Assembly (NCBI GenBank): GCA_035236585.1
Contig: CP141127.1
Span: forward strand, 48,436,001-48,500,000
DNA: 64,000 bases
From: Warburgia ugandensis
Lineage: Eukaryota; Streptophyta; Magnoliopsida; Canellales; Canellaceae
Reading direction: 5' to 3'
In this document: positions 10,266-22,816 of the stretch, piece after piece
Layout of the letters: every line of letters starts with the position of its first letter
How positions within the stretch are numbered: the first letter of the stretch is position 1
Notes under the pieces: model-generated
The model's database searches: none
What the model was told of the DNA's origin: nothing
Seen by the model: only the letters and a program-made list of their open reading frames with translations
Made by a program: the position numbers and the translations under genes

Positions 10266-13200
10266 TCTTACTTACAATTTTTATTAGGGTTAGATAATTT
10301 AGTAACCTTTTATGCTCTTATTATTATTGTTATTTAATCCATTAATGTTTTACTAGTTGAAGATAACTTATTTCAGCCTAAGTCTAGACTACTCCTCTTA
10401 TTTCCAATTGGTTAAGGCTTACTAGCTAAATGGGTGAACACAAAGTGGTTACTTCAATCCTCATATAAGGAGGCGCTTAGACCTTATAAACATCAACGGA
10501 AGGTAGGGGAAGAGTGAGGTTTTATTAGAAAACTCCCTTAACCACCATGTTCAACATTCACTAGAGTGACCTTAGCTCAACCTTTCATAAGGTTCCTATG
10601 AGTATGTTAACCCTAAGTACTCTTTCTAATTGATTTTAATTAAGTCCATGAACATTCAAAATGTCATTTAGGGGGTTTATTATTCTCCTTATTTGGGCCA
10701 AGGATTTGATAATCCTTATATTGTCCTACTAACTATAGCCCTTACTAATTAAGTCCAAGCTAAATAATTTGCTCTTATTTGTGTTATGAAACTCTACTTT
10801 CTCATTAGATTCCATTGTTGGTGTTTTATGCTCTTTATCTCATAACTACTTTAACAATTAAATCTAACAAAATTTAACCACAAATGAATTATAACTTTAA
10901 AGCATAAAACTACATAATTGAACAACCTAATGATAATGGTACATGGTACTTAAGATTGCACTAGCATGATTTCTAACTAATGTACTCAAATTAAACTATC
11001 ATGGACCTAAGGTACCATCTCATACCATAGTCTAATCTAATATGAAATCCTAGCATAGTCCTAAGTTACAATTGCATAAAATCATACCCACATGGTCCTA
11101 AAATAATTAAATCTATCAAACTATAACAATCTAATAACACATAGAACATAGCATGCTAAATTTAAGAACTATCATGCCTTATAACATAAATCACATTTAC
11201 AATACTATTATCAAATAAAAGACAATGAAACTAATTAGATTAAGATTATTAGAAACCTTTACTTATGATCCAACCATTAGATCTTAGATCTTTTCCTTCT
11301 ATTCAAGGGTTTTAATTAATTTTAGGGCTTTTACTCCATTAAGATCTAAAGATCTAATCAACTTGTTTTTGTTGTATTCAATCCATGATCTTAATGGATT
11401 CCATCATAATATCATTGATTCAATCCATCCCATGGGTCTGATCATACTTGATTTTATTGATCAAGTGGGCCCTTTTGTATTTTTAGGGTTTTTCTACCAT
11501 AAAGGGTAGATCCCTCAATTTATCTTAGATCTGTCCAAATCAATCATGGATATCACTTGATTTCAACATTATATCATCAGTAATTCAGATTCCCAAGATC
11601 TGATCATCTAAGATCTTGAAGATCATGAAAATTAGAAACTTAATTCTAGAAAATAGAAAGTTTCTGGAATGTTTTTTTATTATCAATATTATGGTTTCAG
11701 AAGAAAATAAACGTTATAAGCTTTCCATAGCTTCTTTCTAATATGAATTTAGAGTTCAAATGACTCCATAATTGAACTGTGAAGTTCACAATCGTTCCTA
11801 GGGTCTAGATTTGCTCAGGGTTCACCGGAACAGCCGGTTTAGATCAAACGAGTAGAACGGGCTAGTCGGGCAGACGAGTTGGCACATGCCCGTCATCCAG
11901 ATGCAAGTGTGACGCGATCCGCCTGAGACCAACACTGTCAGCAGTCGTCCCGTTGGGATAACGTCACACATCCACACGTTGAAAACATTGCTAGGTGGCG
12001 TGTTTCTGTGCGGCGTTCTGGGAACCGATCCAAGTTGGGAGATCGGACAGTCTGTTTTAGACTATCCAATCAATCCCTTTACAATTAAGGGCTCAAAACT
12101 TAATAAAAATTCTTGAAATTTCTACCCTAGGCATTTTGGACCTTCTGGATCTATTGGTAGGCTCAAATTTTCCATCTGAGCCCTCCATCATCCTGAATTG
12201 AAGGGTTTGGGTCCTTACTTTATTTTTTATAAAATTTTAACCTAAAAATAATTACAGAAAAATAAAAATTACATAAAACAACATGAAATGAGTATAGTGT
12301 TCCACCTACCTGATTGGAGAAACAACATAGTTTTGAAGCCCAATTTGAAATAAATAGCCTTTGATGATAAGATAGCCTGATAGTCCCTTGTTTTGTGTCT
12401 CCCTTTGATTGCACTATTGAATCTTCAAATTGATTTGGGGGTTTTGTAGATAAGGTAGTCTAGGATGGTAGGATTCGTGAGATTCAACTTGGAACAAAGT
12501 GCCTAATTGAATTTAGGTCTCTTGTTAGAATTAGAGAGAGGAGAGAGAAAGTGCAAGAAGGGAGATTTTAGGGTGTTTTGGAATTTTGGGAAGGAATCTA
12601 TATTTGGTTTTTATAGAAAGCAAGATGATTTCATGGGAATTTTAATGACAATTTTTGGAGGATTTTTGGAGGGGTATTTATAGGTGTTTTGCATTTTTCA
12701 TAATTACATGTAATAATTATGTTTTAATTCTTTTAAATATTAAATTAAAATTGGATCCTCCACTACCACCTCCTTCTCCACTATTAGCTGGTAGTGATTT
12801 GACCACTCATTACATGTTTTTTGGGTGTTGGTTTCATTTGTGGGCCCCACGGGGTGTGAAAAGACCATTTTGCCCTTTATGGAGAAAATTTTGTTTTATT
12901 CCCCTGTACTTGGAATCAAGCATACTTAGTGGCGTTGGAATCGTATTTATGAGTACATTCTAATTATTGAGGTCTTAGTTCTTGGCTATGGGTAAAATTA
13001 CCATTTTACCCTTTTATTCATAAAATGGAGAAAATTAGGAATTTTTCATTTTAACTTAGAATTGAATGTACTTAGTGCCATTATATCGGTTTTTTTAGTA
13101 CATTCATAATTTCTAAGTTTTAAATCATGTTTTTTTATCTCTATAAAAAGAGAATCCTAGGCTGATTATAACCACACCTCAATTCAATCTCCACAAACAC

Positions 13201-13320
13201 CATGCACCATCTTGGGTTGATCAAATAAATCATCAATATATGATTAAGAATATCGGTTCTCTACTAAGGTACTATCAAACAAACGACAATTTGTGCATAG
13301 CAATACAGATCTGTCTCTCT
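10266..13320 (-). mobile_element. Decayed LTR-like block of a chromovirus type (K)
   Basis: No coding region is recognised in this 3-kb stretch. A TATA box on the minus strand (TATAAATA, 12675-12682) lies next to a purine-rich stretch (12535-12560). The bases around 12925-12972 (GGCGTTGGAATCGTATTTATGAG and following) resemble 19062-19110 of the E-family LTR start region. I read it as a decayed minus-strand LTR of a related family. Neither end is defined, and 11810-12050 is GC-richer than its surroundings with no assignment. Confidence 0.35.
12675..12682 (-). promoter_or_regulatory. Probable TATA box of LTR-like block K
   Basis: TATAAATA on the minus strand, just upstream of a purine-rich stretch, as in other plant LTR promoters in this window (23231-23239, 40955-40963). 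Confidence 0.4.
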
Positions 13321-15940
13321 TCTCATGAAGAAGACTAATGCACTTTATGAAGACCCACTAGGCCTATTAAAATCCTTATTAAAAGCTCATATAACTAGAG
13401 CTTTGCCAACTTAGTTGGGCCATCCCATATGGCATTCTGGGTAAATAATGCTATACCTGATGCCAAATCCACTTTGGAACCATTCTCTTGCAGTAATATC
13501 ATGAAAACTCCTTAGGAAAGACTGGAAACTCTTGCACATCATCTTTGTGCTCAATCCACGACCACTAATAGTCTTCTATTATCACACAAACAAAAATAAA
13601 ACTTGGCACCCTTTGAAAAGTACCACACTACCTTCAAGGTAAAATCAGCCAATCCATCCCAAAGATGACATTATAGTCCACCATATCAAGTAGGATGAGA
13701 TCATAGTTTATCATCTCTCTCTTACTAGGTTCATAGGTACCTCTTAAAAGCACTCATTAGGCTTCAATAACTCTCCCACTGAAGTCATAACATCCAATCA
13801 AAAGGATAACACATCTAGTCATGTCTAAGTAAGATGCTAGAACATAAAATGAAAGAATGAATAGGTCTTAGATTAAGGAGGATCATAACATGCCTACCAA
13901 CAATAAGGAAAATAGTTTCGACCATCTAGTTTGACGTTCGTGCTTGCCTCGAAGTGATAGTTGAAACTCGTCGCTGCTAATGTAGGTTCATCTCTACCTT
14001 GATCTCAATGCCAATCTGTCTTACTCGTTGTCCTCTAGGACAATCTCTAAAGAAATGCACTGACTCACTACAGTCAAGCATCTAAAAGATTTCTGCTGTA
14101 ATGGCAATTGCTGATACTATTGCCACTACTATGGCATCTACTATAAGACATAACTATTTAGGTACTTGCCCTTGCAAGTAACACACCTCTTCAGCTTGTA
14201 ATCCTAATTAAATACTATTGAGCTGTTTGATCTCTTTGCTTTAAAGTAGCCAACTCTCTCTCTGTATCACTAGTGACTCCTTAGGCAAAGATACTGATTG
14301 TTATCGACCTTCCCAAGAGCCTTCTATATAAAGGTTTCATAAATAGAGGAACATGGCCTCTCAAATGACCATCATTAGAATCTCCATAATTATAATTTTA
14401 GTGTCTTCACTTCCACCATTTCATTTCCTGTAACTAATGAATTATTTCATGGTCATATTAGTCAAAATCAATTTCAACTAGGTCAATCTCACATATAATG
14501 AAACTGATCTTTCATCATAACCTTCATTATTAGAAACCACAATATCATCGCTATTCGTGTTGGATGTAAATAAATTATAATGAATTTCATCTTGCCCCAT
14601 TCACTTCATTTGTCTTTCTCCTTAGTTAATTCATTACATAATCATCACTATTTAATAATTATTCTTATAAAATAGCTGTCATGTCTTCCAGGCAATATGC
14701 ATTTCAAATCATAATTAGACTCTCACAATAATTCATAAACATTCTCTTCTCACTAATTCTAGCCATCAATATTTTTGTATGTATAAGAACTCATTAATTT
14801 TCATAGCTAAGAAAAATTCATCCATAAAATCACTAGGACCTTATTTCATCAAATTTTCCATGATTTTCACCATCCTATAATTTATTCATCAAATAAATCC
14901 ACTTTCAAGTTTAGGTTAATATAATGCTTCTCTAACTTTCTCGAGTTCTTATGAATTGTAATCATTCTTGATCCTTCATCATTACTCTCATACTGCAATT
15001 ATTGCCATAGTTGTTAAGCCTTTTCAAAAGTTTATACACACTGTCCAAGTTAGAGCTTGAACTTATTCGCTAAGTTTCTGTATTCATGCTTCAATTCTCC
15101 ACTCATCTGCTTTTCTTTCATGTCATTTAATAATCATCCCTATAAACCAGTTTTCATAGCCTTTATGCATTATGCATCTCCAATTCATAACTAGAACTCT
15201 TAAGAATCATTTAAATAGGCATGTACTTCTCAATGATAACTAACTGTTAGTATTTATAGATATATAAGGAATAACTCGTTTTTATTCCTTCAATCAATAA
15301 TTTATTTACTTAGATCAACTGCCACTGATTTTCCTGATACTGAAATTTATTCATTGAATATATCCATAACATTTACAAACTAATGTTGTAATTCTCTTAA
15401 TTTTTTCATGAGTTCTTTTCCATTGTGATTATTCTCTACCCTCTTTTCATTATAATAAATTTTTTATTGTGTAATAGTCATCATAATCCTCAAAGGTTTA
15501 TACGAAACTTCAACATTAAAACTTGGATCTATCTCTGATAACGTTTTCATTCAAATATACTAATTTTGTACTCTTATACTATTGTTTCTTACACTAAGAA
15601 CTGTACTAATTTCATAAGAGTACTCCTCTTACTCATACCAAGACTAAGCATCTATCATCTTCTTAAATTTTCCAACCCTCATGGGTTGCATCTATTGGTG
15701 TAGCTGCCTCAGCTGACTGAGGTTTGCATCATATTGGCCATGAAGTCTGTCATCAAGCTCCCCTAATTAGATGCCTCGTCAGAGGGGTTTGTTATCCTCA
15801 GACTCATCCTTTTAGGTGGCATCCTTCCCTTTATCACAAGATCTTTTTATGAGTTACTCTCTACTCATCGATTCCAACATCTTACTTTAGAGACTACTTA
15901 AGACTCACTCAATGTGACTGGCTGTGAGTGGACTGAACTT
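13321..15940 (-). pseudogene. Fossil gag-protease region of element E
   Basis: On the minus strand the region downstream of the primer site starts at 15822 with MPPKRM, the usual start of Tekay/Del chromovirus gag. A zinc-knuckle remnant (CSESVHFFRDCP) lies at about 14035-14085. An aspartic-protease C-terminal signature (GMDWLADF) lies at about 13639-13661. The order gag, knuckle, protease agrees with the family. The reading frame is broken many times, and no reverse transcriptase or integrase is recognisable before the block at 13320 begins. It is a relic with no expected product. Confidence 0.65.
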
Positions 15941-15955
15941 GGGCTCTGATACCAA
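15941..15955 (-). other. Initiator tRNA-Met primer binding site, element E
   Basis: The plus strand reads GGGCTCTGATACCAA, the reverse complement of TTGGTATCAGAGCCC. TGGTATCAGAGC is the standard primer site of Tekay/Del and many other plant LTR elements. It lies one base from the LTR end at 15957. Confidence 0.92.
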
Positions 15956-16734
15956 TTGTGACAACTTGGGTTTTCATAACACTTTTTAAATACAAAAAGA
16001 CATTGACTTAGTGAGCTTAATCTCTAATAAAATCATTTTTAAAGAGTAAAAAATAGCGGAAGAATCTTTTCTTTTAAATTCACTTTGAAAAATCTAGAGT
16101 GTCAATTTTCTTTTCTCAAAACAAGGATTCTTGGTAAAATGAGCGTTCATTTCTACCGAAAATCTAATAGAGTTTCCTCTGTTTTTTGGACATATGACAT
16201 TTAATGCATGTCATTGCGAAGTACTTAATAAACATTTGTTGACAATTTTAAAACATAATTGGAGACTTTGTCTCCCTTTTTATGCATCTAACAAAATTAA
16301 AACAAATTACCTCAACAAAACACACCCAAAACCTCCACAACTCAGTCACATAAGTCTTCCAAATTCCCATGATTACATACAATGGATGCTCTTTCTCATC
16401 AAATACCATAACTTTAATTTAAAAACTAATTCTTACCTATCCTTTTCCAAAGCTTCTATTGGCATGTTCCGTCAGTAAACAACTCCTATTCCTTGGGAGT
16501 CCTCTACTCTGAAATAATGTCAACATGCCAAACCTGTTACTACAATGTAGTTTGAAATATGTTAAGTATTTACTATAGTAATGAATTCATAATACATTCC
16601 ATATAACAAAAATCTATTTAAGACATAATTTTGGTAGACTACTAATAAGAAAGCAATCTCAGTGCACCATTCCAAAATAACTTTTCCTTAAATCACAAAG
16701 TATGCAGATACATGTCATTACAATCAGTTTTTCA

Positions 16735-17090
16735 GGAGATGGACTACCCACAATCACCGGTCACGGCGTTGTATCATACAAAGGGAGATGGGCTACCCAT
16801 AGTCGACCTCCTCAGAATGTGTCAAAATATTGTCAGCTATCCGAGAGATGGCCTACCCATAGTCATCGGTCATGGCGTATGTTTTCGCCAGGAGATGGGC
16901 TTCCCACAGTTACCGGTCAAGGATTTGTTTCATACGGAGGGAGATGGGCTACCCACAGGGGACCTCCTCTGAATGCATCCTTTCATGATCAAAGTACACA
17001 ATAGACACAATATTGTCCTCTTTGGCGGAGATGGGCTACCCATAGTCAAGCCTCAAGGATCTATTCTAGCCAGGAGATGGATACCCACAA
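16735..17090. repeat. Interspersed short repeat array GAGATGGGCTACCCA (7 units), copy E1
   Basis: Units start near 16735, 16783, 16843, 16891, 16939, 17026 and 17072. Order and spacing follow the E2 array at 6659-7020, so the array existed before the two LTR copies separated. Two reading frames stay open through it, which is expected for repeats without stop triplets. Confidence 0.85.
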
Positions 17091-18714
17091 TCATTGGTCT
17101 AGAACGTGTCTTGTCATGAACAAACAAATGGACTGAAGCATCACAATATAAAATAAGTGTTTATACATGAGTAGTTTAAACATGATTCAATTTTAGCATG
17201 CACATTCATCTTATTTTTTGTATATTTTAATGCTTGAAATTCATATACAAATACATATATAGAGAAAATCTTAGCAATCTTAATTCCACCTACCTCAAAT
17301 GGAGATCTTTAGGTTTTTCTAAAGCACATAATTCTTTTAGTTCTCGTACACGCTCCTGATCGGTCACACCTCTGTAACAATACAAACACACATTTAGATG
17401 TACAATTCTAGGATTTGTTTTAACTTTCCTAGCATGGAAGTTTCCTTGAAGTTAGTCCTTGGCACTAGTTCTCACAAGACGAAGTGACAATGCTCATTAC
17501 TATGCTAAAGTCATTTCATTAGCTATTAGTTGATAGCTAACTAAATGACCAATGGTTACTGAATTTCCAATTCATGCCATTGGCCTTGGATTGGCTATCC
17601 ACCACTCTTCTTAAGTGATTGCAAGTCACTTGCACTACTCTGTGGTCCTATCACTTGATTCCTAACCAGATCAACTCTTAAGTTGGAGTAGGATGTTGTT
17701 TTTCATACTATAGTCCTCAATACAACCTATAATTGTATTCCTAAATCAGACTGATATAATGAGCATCATGAACAGTTCATATCACAACAATTTTGATATA
17801 TGTTTATCCAAATTCCATAATTTATATCATATCTAAGGTAATTCAAGACTTAAGAATCCATCTGTGACTCTGATCATTGATCTGACATCACAAGGTCTCT
17901 ATTTGAATAGTGACAGATCGAACGACCTAGATTATCTGATTTGTTTCACTTCAATTTCATATAATTCTAGTCATCCTATCATTTTTAAGGATGGAAAACT
18001 CACTAACAACATCTAATCATCGATCAGATGTTTTCAGTTAGTGTTTACACTATAATAGATTGGATGATGCAAATTGTCCGATCTATTTTCTAGCATAGAT
18101 TGCCAACTTTGTCAAATCCCCACCACATAAAGTGCATATTCAACTATTTTTAAGCATGATTTACAATTTAAACAGTTGGATCAATGTGGATTAGGCTTTA
18201 GGAGGTGGATCATTCCGGTCCGAGCTCCAATAAGATGATCAAAACCTCAGACAAGTAGGTCATCACTCCTACAATGCTATTCTTTAGTCCTAGATCAAGC
18301 TAATTGAAGGTCTAATAATGCCTTTCAACTAAAATTTTAGAATCTGCATATAATTCTTACTAAAAACCCTAGATCTAGCATGCATTCCTAACGAGCCAAA
18401 GCAAAACAAGGTTGGGTTTGCAAAGAACTCACCTCAGTAGCGATTAAAATCTCCAATCATCGCTAGAGGAGATGCCATTTGATGCTTTTTTAGCGACTGT
18501 TTCACATGATCAACTTTCCCCCATCTATCCTGCATCGTTCTTCCTCAGATCACAGTGGAACCAAGGGGCTTTTATTCCTCCCATTGTGAGGAGACGATTG
18601 AATGGTAGGATTTGAGATCAGAGCCGCCATTGTTGCCAACAAGCTCTGCCTCTCTGATAAATGAAAAACCTTAGATCCATTCTCCTCGGGTCTGAACTAA
18701 GCTTTTAGGTGAAT

Positions 18715-18800
18715 GACATCTTTCCCATCTCCTTTCCTTCTCCTTCTCTTCCCTCTCTCCTCTCTCCTCTCTCCTCTCTCCTCTTTCCTTCTTCCCTTTC
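18715..18800. repeat. Polypyrimidine (CTCTC/TTCC) tract in LTR E1
   Basis: A run of CTCTCTCCTCTCTCC type sequence; the opposite strand is almost all purine and gives Glu/Arg/Lys-rich open frames that I do not accept as genes. The matching place in E2 is cut off by D3. Confidence 0.85.
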
Positions 18801-19243
18801 TCCTCTGCTCTCCCTCGTTGGGTTTTTTCCTCTTTCTTTCTTTCTGTTTTTTTTCTTTCCTGGTCTGTTGGGTTTGGGAAGAACAAACCTGACATTGTGT
18901 TGAGTTCCCTTAAGTGAGGTAGGTGCTAGTATCAAATTTGGCCCCCTTCGTTTAAGGCATTTTGTCCTCTCTCTTTTTTCTATCTCATTTTTACAAAATT
19001 GCCTCTCACATTCAAATACTCATATCTCCTTCATCTGAACTCCGAATTCTGCTAACTTGGTGTCGTTTGAATCGTCTTTTCGAGTACTATCCAATTATAG
19101 AGGTCTCAATGCTAGATTAGATGTCTATCTAGTCTCTCACTTTTAAAACTCCAAAAATATAAATTTTAATATGTTCCTTTCCTCCCAATTTACTATTTTC
19201 CAAAATTCACTAAAATTGAGATTTAGAAATTAGGGATGTTACA

Positions 19244-19760
19244 TTAATTATCTTAAACCTCCTCCAATCCTAGCCTTCCATTTAGCTTAGCTTAATGGGT
19301 TAGATGGTGCACTTTGAAAGCTTCATTGTCTAAGCTTCATGGTTGGCTTAGGAAGCTTCCTTGGCTTGTTTGCTTGGCTTCACCCACCCCTTGGCTTGAA
19401 TGACTTAGCTAGTCTATAAGATGATCTTAGCCTTTAGTTTATGTTGATGTAATAAATTTGAGGATTTGACTTGATCTTTTGATCTTGATCTTCAATTTCA
19501 TCACAATTGATCTCGGCCATTAGATCAACATCTTACATCTTACAAAAATTAAAATTTCTAATTAAATTCTAAAAGAACTTGATTAATCACATACTTACCT
19601 TGTATTAGCTTCTGCACCTACAAAATGACAAACTTTTGCTTCATTAGGTCAAAAATGCATGCGCTATGAATTTTAGTCTAGAAGTCCTAATTTAACACTA
19701 AGAGTATTAACTCATGAGTACTAATTTGGTCATTTTTATGCAAAACTAAACACTTATTAG
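19244..19760 (-). mobile_element. Fragment of an Athila/Tat-type LTR
   Basis: The reverse complement resembles the first 400 bases of the element C LTRs (30780-31200, 45900-46330). It shares the layout GCTAATCCA/ACAAG, then GTAAGTATGTGA, then a stretch rich in AAGATCAAAAGATCAA, then AAGCCATTCAAGCC-like text. Similarity is partial, so the assignment is tentative. Confidence 0.4.
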
Positions 19761-20061
19761 GGTGTGTGGAATGAATTTGTTAAGGATTACACATCCACTA
19801 AATTTGAGGTACATGCCAAAATAATATTTCATTTAATTAGTTATATATAACATCTAATTCACTTGATTATGTACATATAAATGTGTAGGGAAAGAGTGTG
19901 ATAGGGAGAAAGGTGCATTAAATGAATATGTAGTGCCACCTATACAAATTGGGCTATCCTAATTTAGAAGAACATGAAGTAAGTATCTGAGACAATTTAT
20001 TCTTTTCAAAATATATTATAGTTATATATGTTTCATTATCTAACTATAGTGTCTTACTTAA
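19761..20061. other. Unassigned 300 bp before the CACTA transposase remnant
   Basis: AT-rich sequence in which I see no domain, repeat or RNA gene. It may be part of the CACTA element, whose left end I could not find. Confidence 0.3.
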
Positions 20062-20274
20062 TAGCAAAAGAAAGCTAGAATTATGAATCCCATTGACCAC
20101 ACTCTCCTCTAGAAGATGATGCATTTTGTGGGCTATAATGCCTAAACATTCATGGATGAAGCTACGGCAGAAGTTGCTTCTCACATTGTAAGTGGTTTCA
20201 TCCATCTACCTGTGACTTCCTTCAATTTTATACAAGTAATTAATTGAACTAGTCCTTCTAATTAGATTTTGTAG

Positions 20275-20466
20275 GACATTCTTACCCAAGAAAGCATAAG
20301 TACAGGAACTCTAAGTAGCACTACTACCAATGATGACATCCTATATAGGTCTGTGCGCAAGAAAGACCACCTTGGCCAAGCAAGAGGCATATTGCATGAT
20401 ATTGTTCCTTCCAAATTCTTTGGTCAAAAAATACTACCAATTGAAGATGAGAGGCCTACATGGTGA
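20275..20466 (+). pseudogene. CACTA transposase-like exon remnant (Ptta/En/Spm family)
   Basis: A 63-codon open frame runs from an acceptor-like TTTTGTAG (ending 20274) to TGA at 20464-20466. It contains DDILYRSVRKKDHLGQARG, which resembles the conserved region of plant Ptta/En/Spm transposase proteins that ends in a GRVRG-like motif. A possible earlier exon ends at a GTAAGT donor at 20188; it carries KARIMNPIDHTLL and TFMDEATAEVASHI, also similar to that family, but holds stop codons, so the gene is dead. A later open frame (20517-20699, 60 codons) contains HEGKLACFIRETLAKEV and may be its C-terminal part. Recognition is by eye from short motifs. Confidence 0.4.
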
Positions 20467-21199
20467 TGTGGGACAAGATAAAAATAAATGTACTTAGGTA
20501 GTTACATGAAGGAGGTTTGGAGATAGTTTCTCATTCCCCTGGACTTCATTCTCGTACAACCCCTATACCTCCATCAAATTTTAGTTGCAATTCTTCTACC
20601 AAAGAAGTTCATGAAGGAAAACTTGCGTGCTTTATAAGAGAAACTCTCGCCAAGGAGGTATTACATAGGAACCAAAACATTTTCATAGTCCTTCTGTAAT
20701 TCTCCTATCTCAACCTCTATAATGTATGATGTATTTTTTATTTATGCTGGGTCAATGCCTATTGGTTTTGGATACCCATCAAAACATTGTCATAGTTGGT
20801 CCATGTTATAAGCTTTAATCACCCATTTTGCATGAAATTAGTATGCCTCCACACACTAGACATATTTCCACTACCATGGATTTGAATGTGAATGAATACC
20901 TATCATTTCCTTTAGAAATGGAAAACATTGTAACTGTTGAGTAGGCAATTTCATATCTCGCTGCTTTACTGGTCATTTCCATAGAGTCTATGATATATAT
21001 CTTTTCATACTTCCTTCTGCAATGACAATTTTTTATGATAGATGTGGATTGATGAAGAATTTGGATGTTTTACAAGCAATGTAGAAGTGAATGTATGTTT
21101 CTTTTTCATGTGTTTAAAGAATGCAAGAACAATGTAACAAGTGGTACATTGAATATATGTAGAAAGGTAGGTAAATAAAGTATTGTAAACAAAAGAAAA

Positions 21200-21518
21200 A
21201 AAATGGAACTTTTAAAATCAATTGTTTGAATTCCAATCCAAACCTAGAACTTTTAAAGTTAGAATTCTAGAAACCGATTTTAAAAGTTCCTAGAATTTCA
21301 ACTTTAAAAATTCAAAATTCTTCTAGAATTCCTGACTTTCAAATTCAGTTATGAATGGACTTTTAAAGATAGTTACATGAACCAACTTTAAAAGTCAAAT
21401 TTTTTTTTTTCTGACTTCTTTTCTTATCAAAATTTCAAGTTTCTCGATAGAATTCAATTTCTTAACCAAATTCTAATAGTGTTTTTAACCAACATTAAAA
21501 GTCTCATGTGTAGTAGTG
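21200..21518. repeat. Subterminal repeats and right end of the CACTA element
   Basis: Repeated words such as ACTTTTAAAA, ACTTTAAAA and CTAGAATT occur in both orientations up to the terminal TAGTAGTG at 21511-21518. In CACTA elements such subterminal repeats bind the transposase. Confidence 0.6.
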
Positions 21519-21983
21519 CTATATTCCATGTGGTAAAATGAATTTTATTTTTCTGAGCTAGTCTCTTTACCCACACACGTCTAGAATGGCGTAGGAATCC
21601 TACCTATTTTCCACTGCATCCATGATCCAATGCAGCGTGTCACTTATAGGGGAATGCCCTAGCATCCCTTACCCATTTCCCATTACATCTGAGCTCTCAT
21701 GCACACTTTGCAAATGGGGAATGTCCTAGCCTGAGGAAATACATTATGCTTTATATACATGCTAAGGATTTCCCAAATAATTTTATGTAGGTTGGCACCT
21801 AACACAACCCTCCTCTTCTATCTGGGCTTAGGACCGGTTGAAAAATCATAAAACCTCGTACGAGTTTCATGAGTACTCATTACCAACCAAAAAGGTACAC
21901 TTGAAACTAACTTTCGTGCTAAGAAAAACATAAAAAATGGGATGTCATCTAATATCCTGGAGAAAATACTCATGGGATTACCT
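21519..21983 (-). mobile_element. RTE-type LINE fragment (5' region)
   Basis: The minus strand contains blocks that I recognise from the 5' portion of plant RTE LINEs: AACCGGTCCTAAGCCCAGAT (about 21818-21840), GAGGAGGGTTGTGTTAGGTG next to it, GGGATGCTAGGGCATTCCCC (about 21650-21670), GATCATGGATGCAGTGGAAA (about 21615-21635) and CATGGAATATAG at its end, just where the first ORF region of these elements starts. The fragment is cut at 21518 by the CACTA end and at 21984 by the solo LTR. No open frame survives. Recognition is from memory of the family. Confidence 0.55.
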
Positions 21984-22688
21984 GTGATGACCCAGCGTCT
22001 TTTGGGCACTCCAGTGTCTTTTGGTAACCCTCAAGGACATGCAATCTTTCAAAAACTCAATGCTCATAAATCATGCAATATATGCATTTGTTTGTAAAAC
22101 ATGTCTATGCATAATGTATATGCAATCATTTGCAAAACATATCTATGCATAATGTATATGCAATTATTTGCAAAACATATCTATGCATAAAGCATTTATC
22201 TTATGTATGCTAAATTAAGTCATGCTAAACAAGTTATATAATTTATACTTACAACATGCATAAAACAATCATGGCTCTTTTAAAAAGTCTAGTAGCGATA
22301 GAGCACCTACCTGGCTAGGTCGCGCTAACCCCTTTGTCCTCGTATGCTCCTGAACATGGTTTGGGAAATCAAGGTTAGTTTAGTCTATCTTTTATAGGTT
22401 TTAGAGTAGTTGGTCTTATTACTTAGGCATTAAGGGTTTATCCCCATGCCTATGGGTGTCCTAAGGTCCTAATTGGGTCTTGGTATCATCAGTTTTCCAA
22501 AGGTCTAGCGGCCACACGCCACCATCCTATTCTAAGGGTCGTGCCCACCTTTGATTGGGCCTTGATCAAGGATTTTATAGTTTGGGTGTGTCCGCGTCAT
22601 CGACATGGACACAACGCCTTTTGTGGCCCCTCAATCGGAGCTCTAGATCTCAAGTTATAAGCTTTTTAGTATCATATGTACATAAGGG

Positions 22689-22816
22689 CCTTTAAGAGGT
22701 GAAAATCCAGAATGCTAGCGCGCTGCGCGTCAGCGGCATGCGCCCCAGCGGGTTTTAAGAAGTGGAAATCCTAGAATGCTAGTGCGTTGCACATCAGCAT
22801 CATGCGCCCCAGTGGG
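22689..22816. repeat. 64-bp tandem duplication with CG decay in solo LTR F
   Basis: AATGCTAG...CATGCGCCCCAG occurs at 22711 and again at 22775. Over the 42 most comparable bases I count seven differences, five of them CG in the first copy versus TG or CA in the second. The F LTR at 40500-40560 has this segment once. Confidence 0.8.

Larger units (their letters stand above)
6276..19243 (-). mobile_element. Fossil Tekay/Del-like chromovirus, element E, with nested insertions
   Basis: Two copies of one long LTR (6276-8702 and 15957-19243), in the same orientation, enclose gag and protease remnants on the minus strand and an initiator-Met-type primer site at 15941-15955. Two stretches inside (8703-10265 and 10266-13320) belong to other repeats. 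Over 117 bases following the minisatellite the LTR copies differ at about two positions by eye, so this element looks clearly younger than B and C. It is incomplete and non-functional. The alternative is that the left LTR is an independent fragment and not the partner of the right one. Confidence 0.55.
15957..19243 (-). mobile_element. 5' LTR of element E (E1), 3.3 kb, minus strand
   Basis: On the minus strand it begins TGTAACATCCCTAATTTC (19243) and ends CAAGTTGTCACA (15957), followed by the primer site. TG...CA ends, about 3.3 kb length and the TGTAACATCC start all fit the Tekay/Del group. It contains the seven-unit GAGATGGGCTACCCA array and a CT-rich tract (18715-18800). No coding function is supported; long open frames over the array follow from its repetition. 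Confidence 0.85.
20062..21518 (+). mobile_element. CACTA (En/Spm) DNA transposon, right part
   Basis: The right end is at 21518: TAGTAGTG, so the complementary strand starts CACTACTACACATG, a typical CACTA terminus. The last 320 bases are full of short direct and inverted copies of an ACTTTTAAA-like word, as in CACTA subterminal repeats. Upstream, coding-like pieces on the plus strand (20062-20187, 20275-20466, 20517-20699) resemble the plant Ptta/En/Spm accessory transposase. The left terminus is not recognised. The element sits directly against an RTE LINE fragment at 21519, which it probably entered. Confidence 0.55.

Noticed and set aside
16702-17004. 100- and 86-codon open frames in two frames
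   Set aside because: Produced by the repeat array; the E2 copy does not keep them.
18671-18935. Lys/Arg/Glu-rich frames on the minus strand and Ser/Leu/Pro frame on the plus strand
   Set aside because: Composition effect of the pyrimidine tract in LTR E1.
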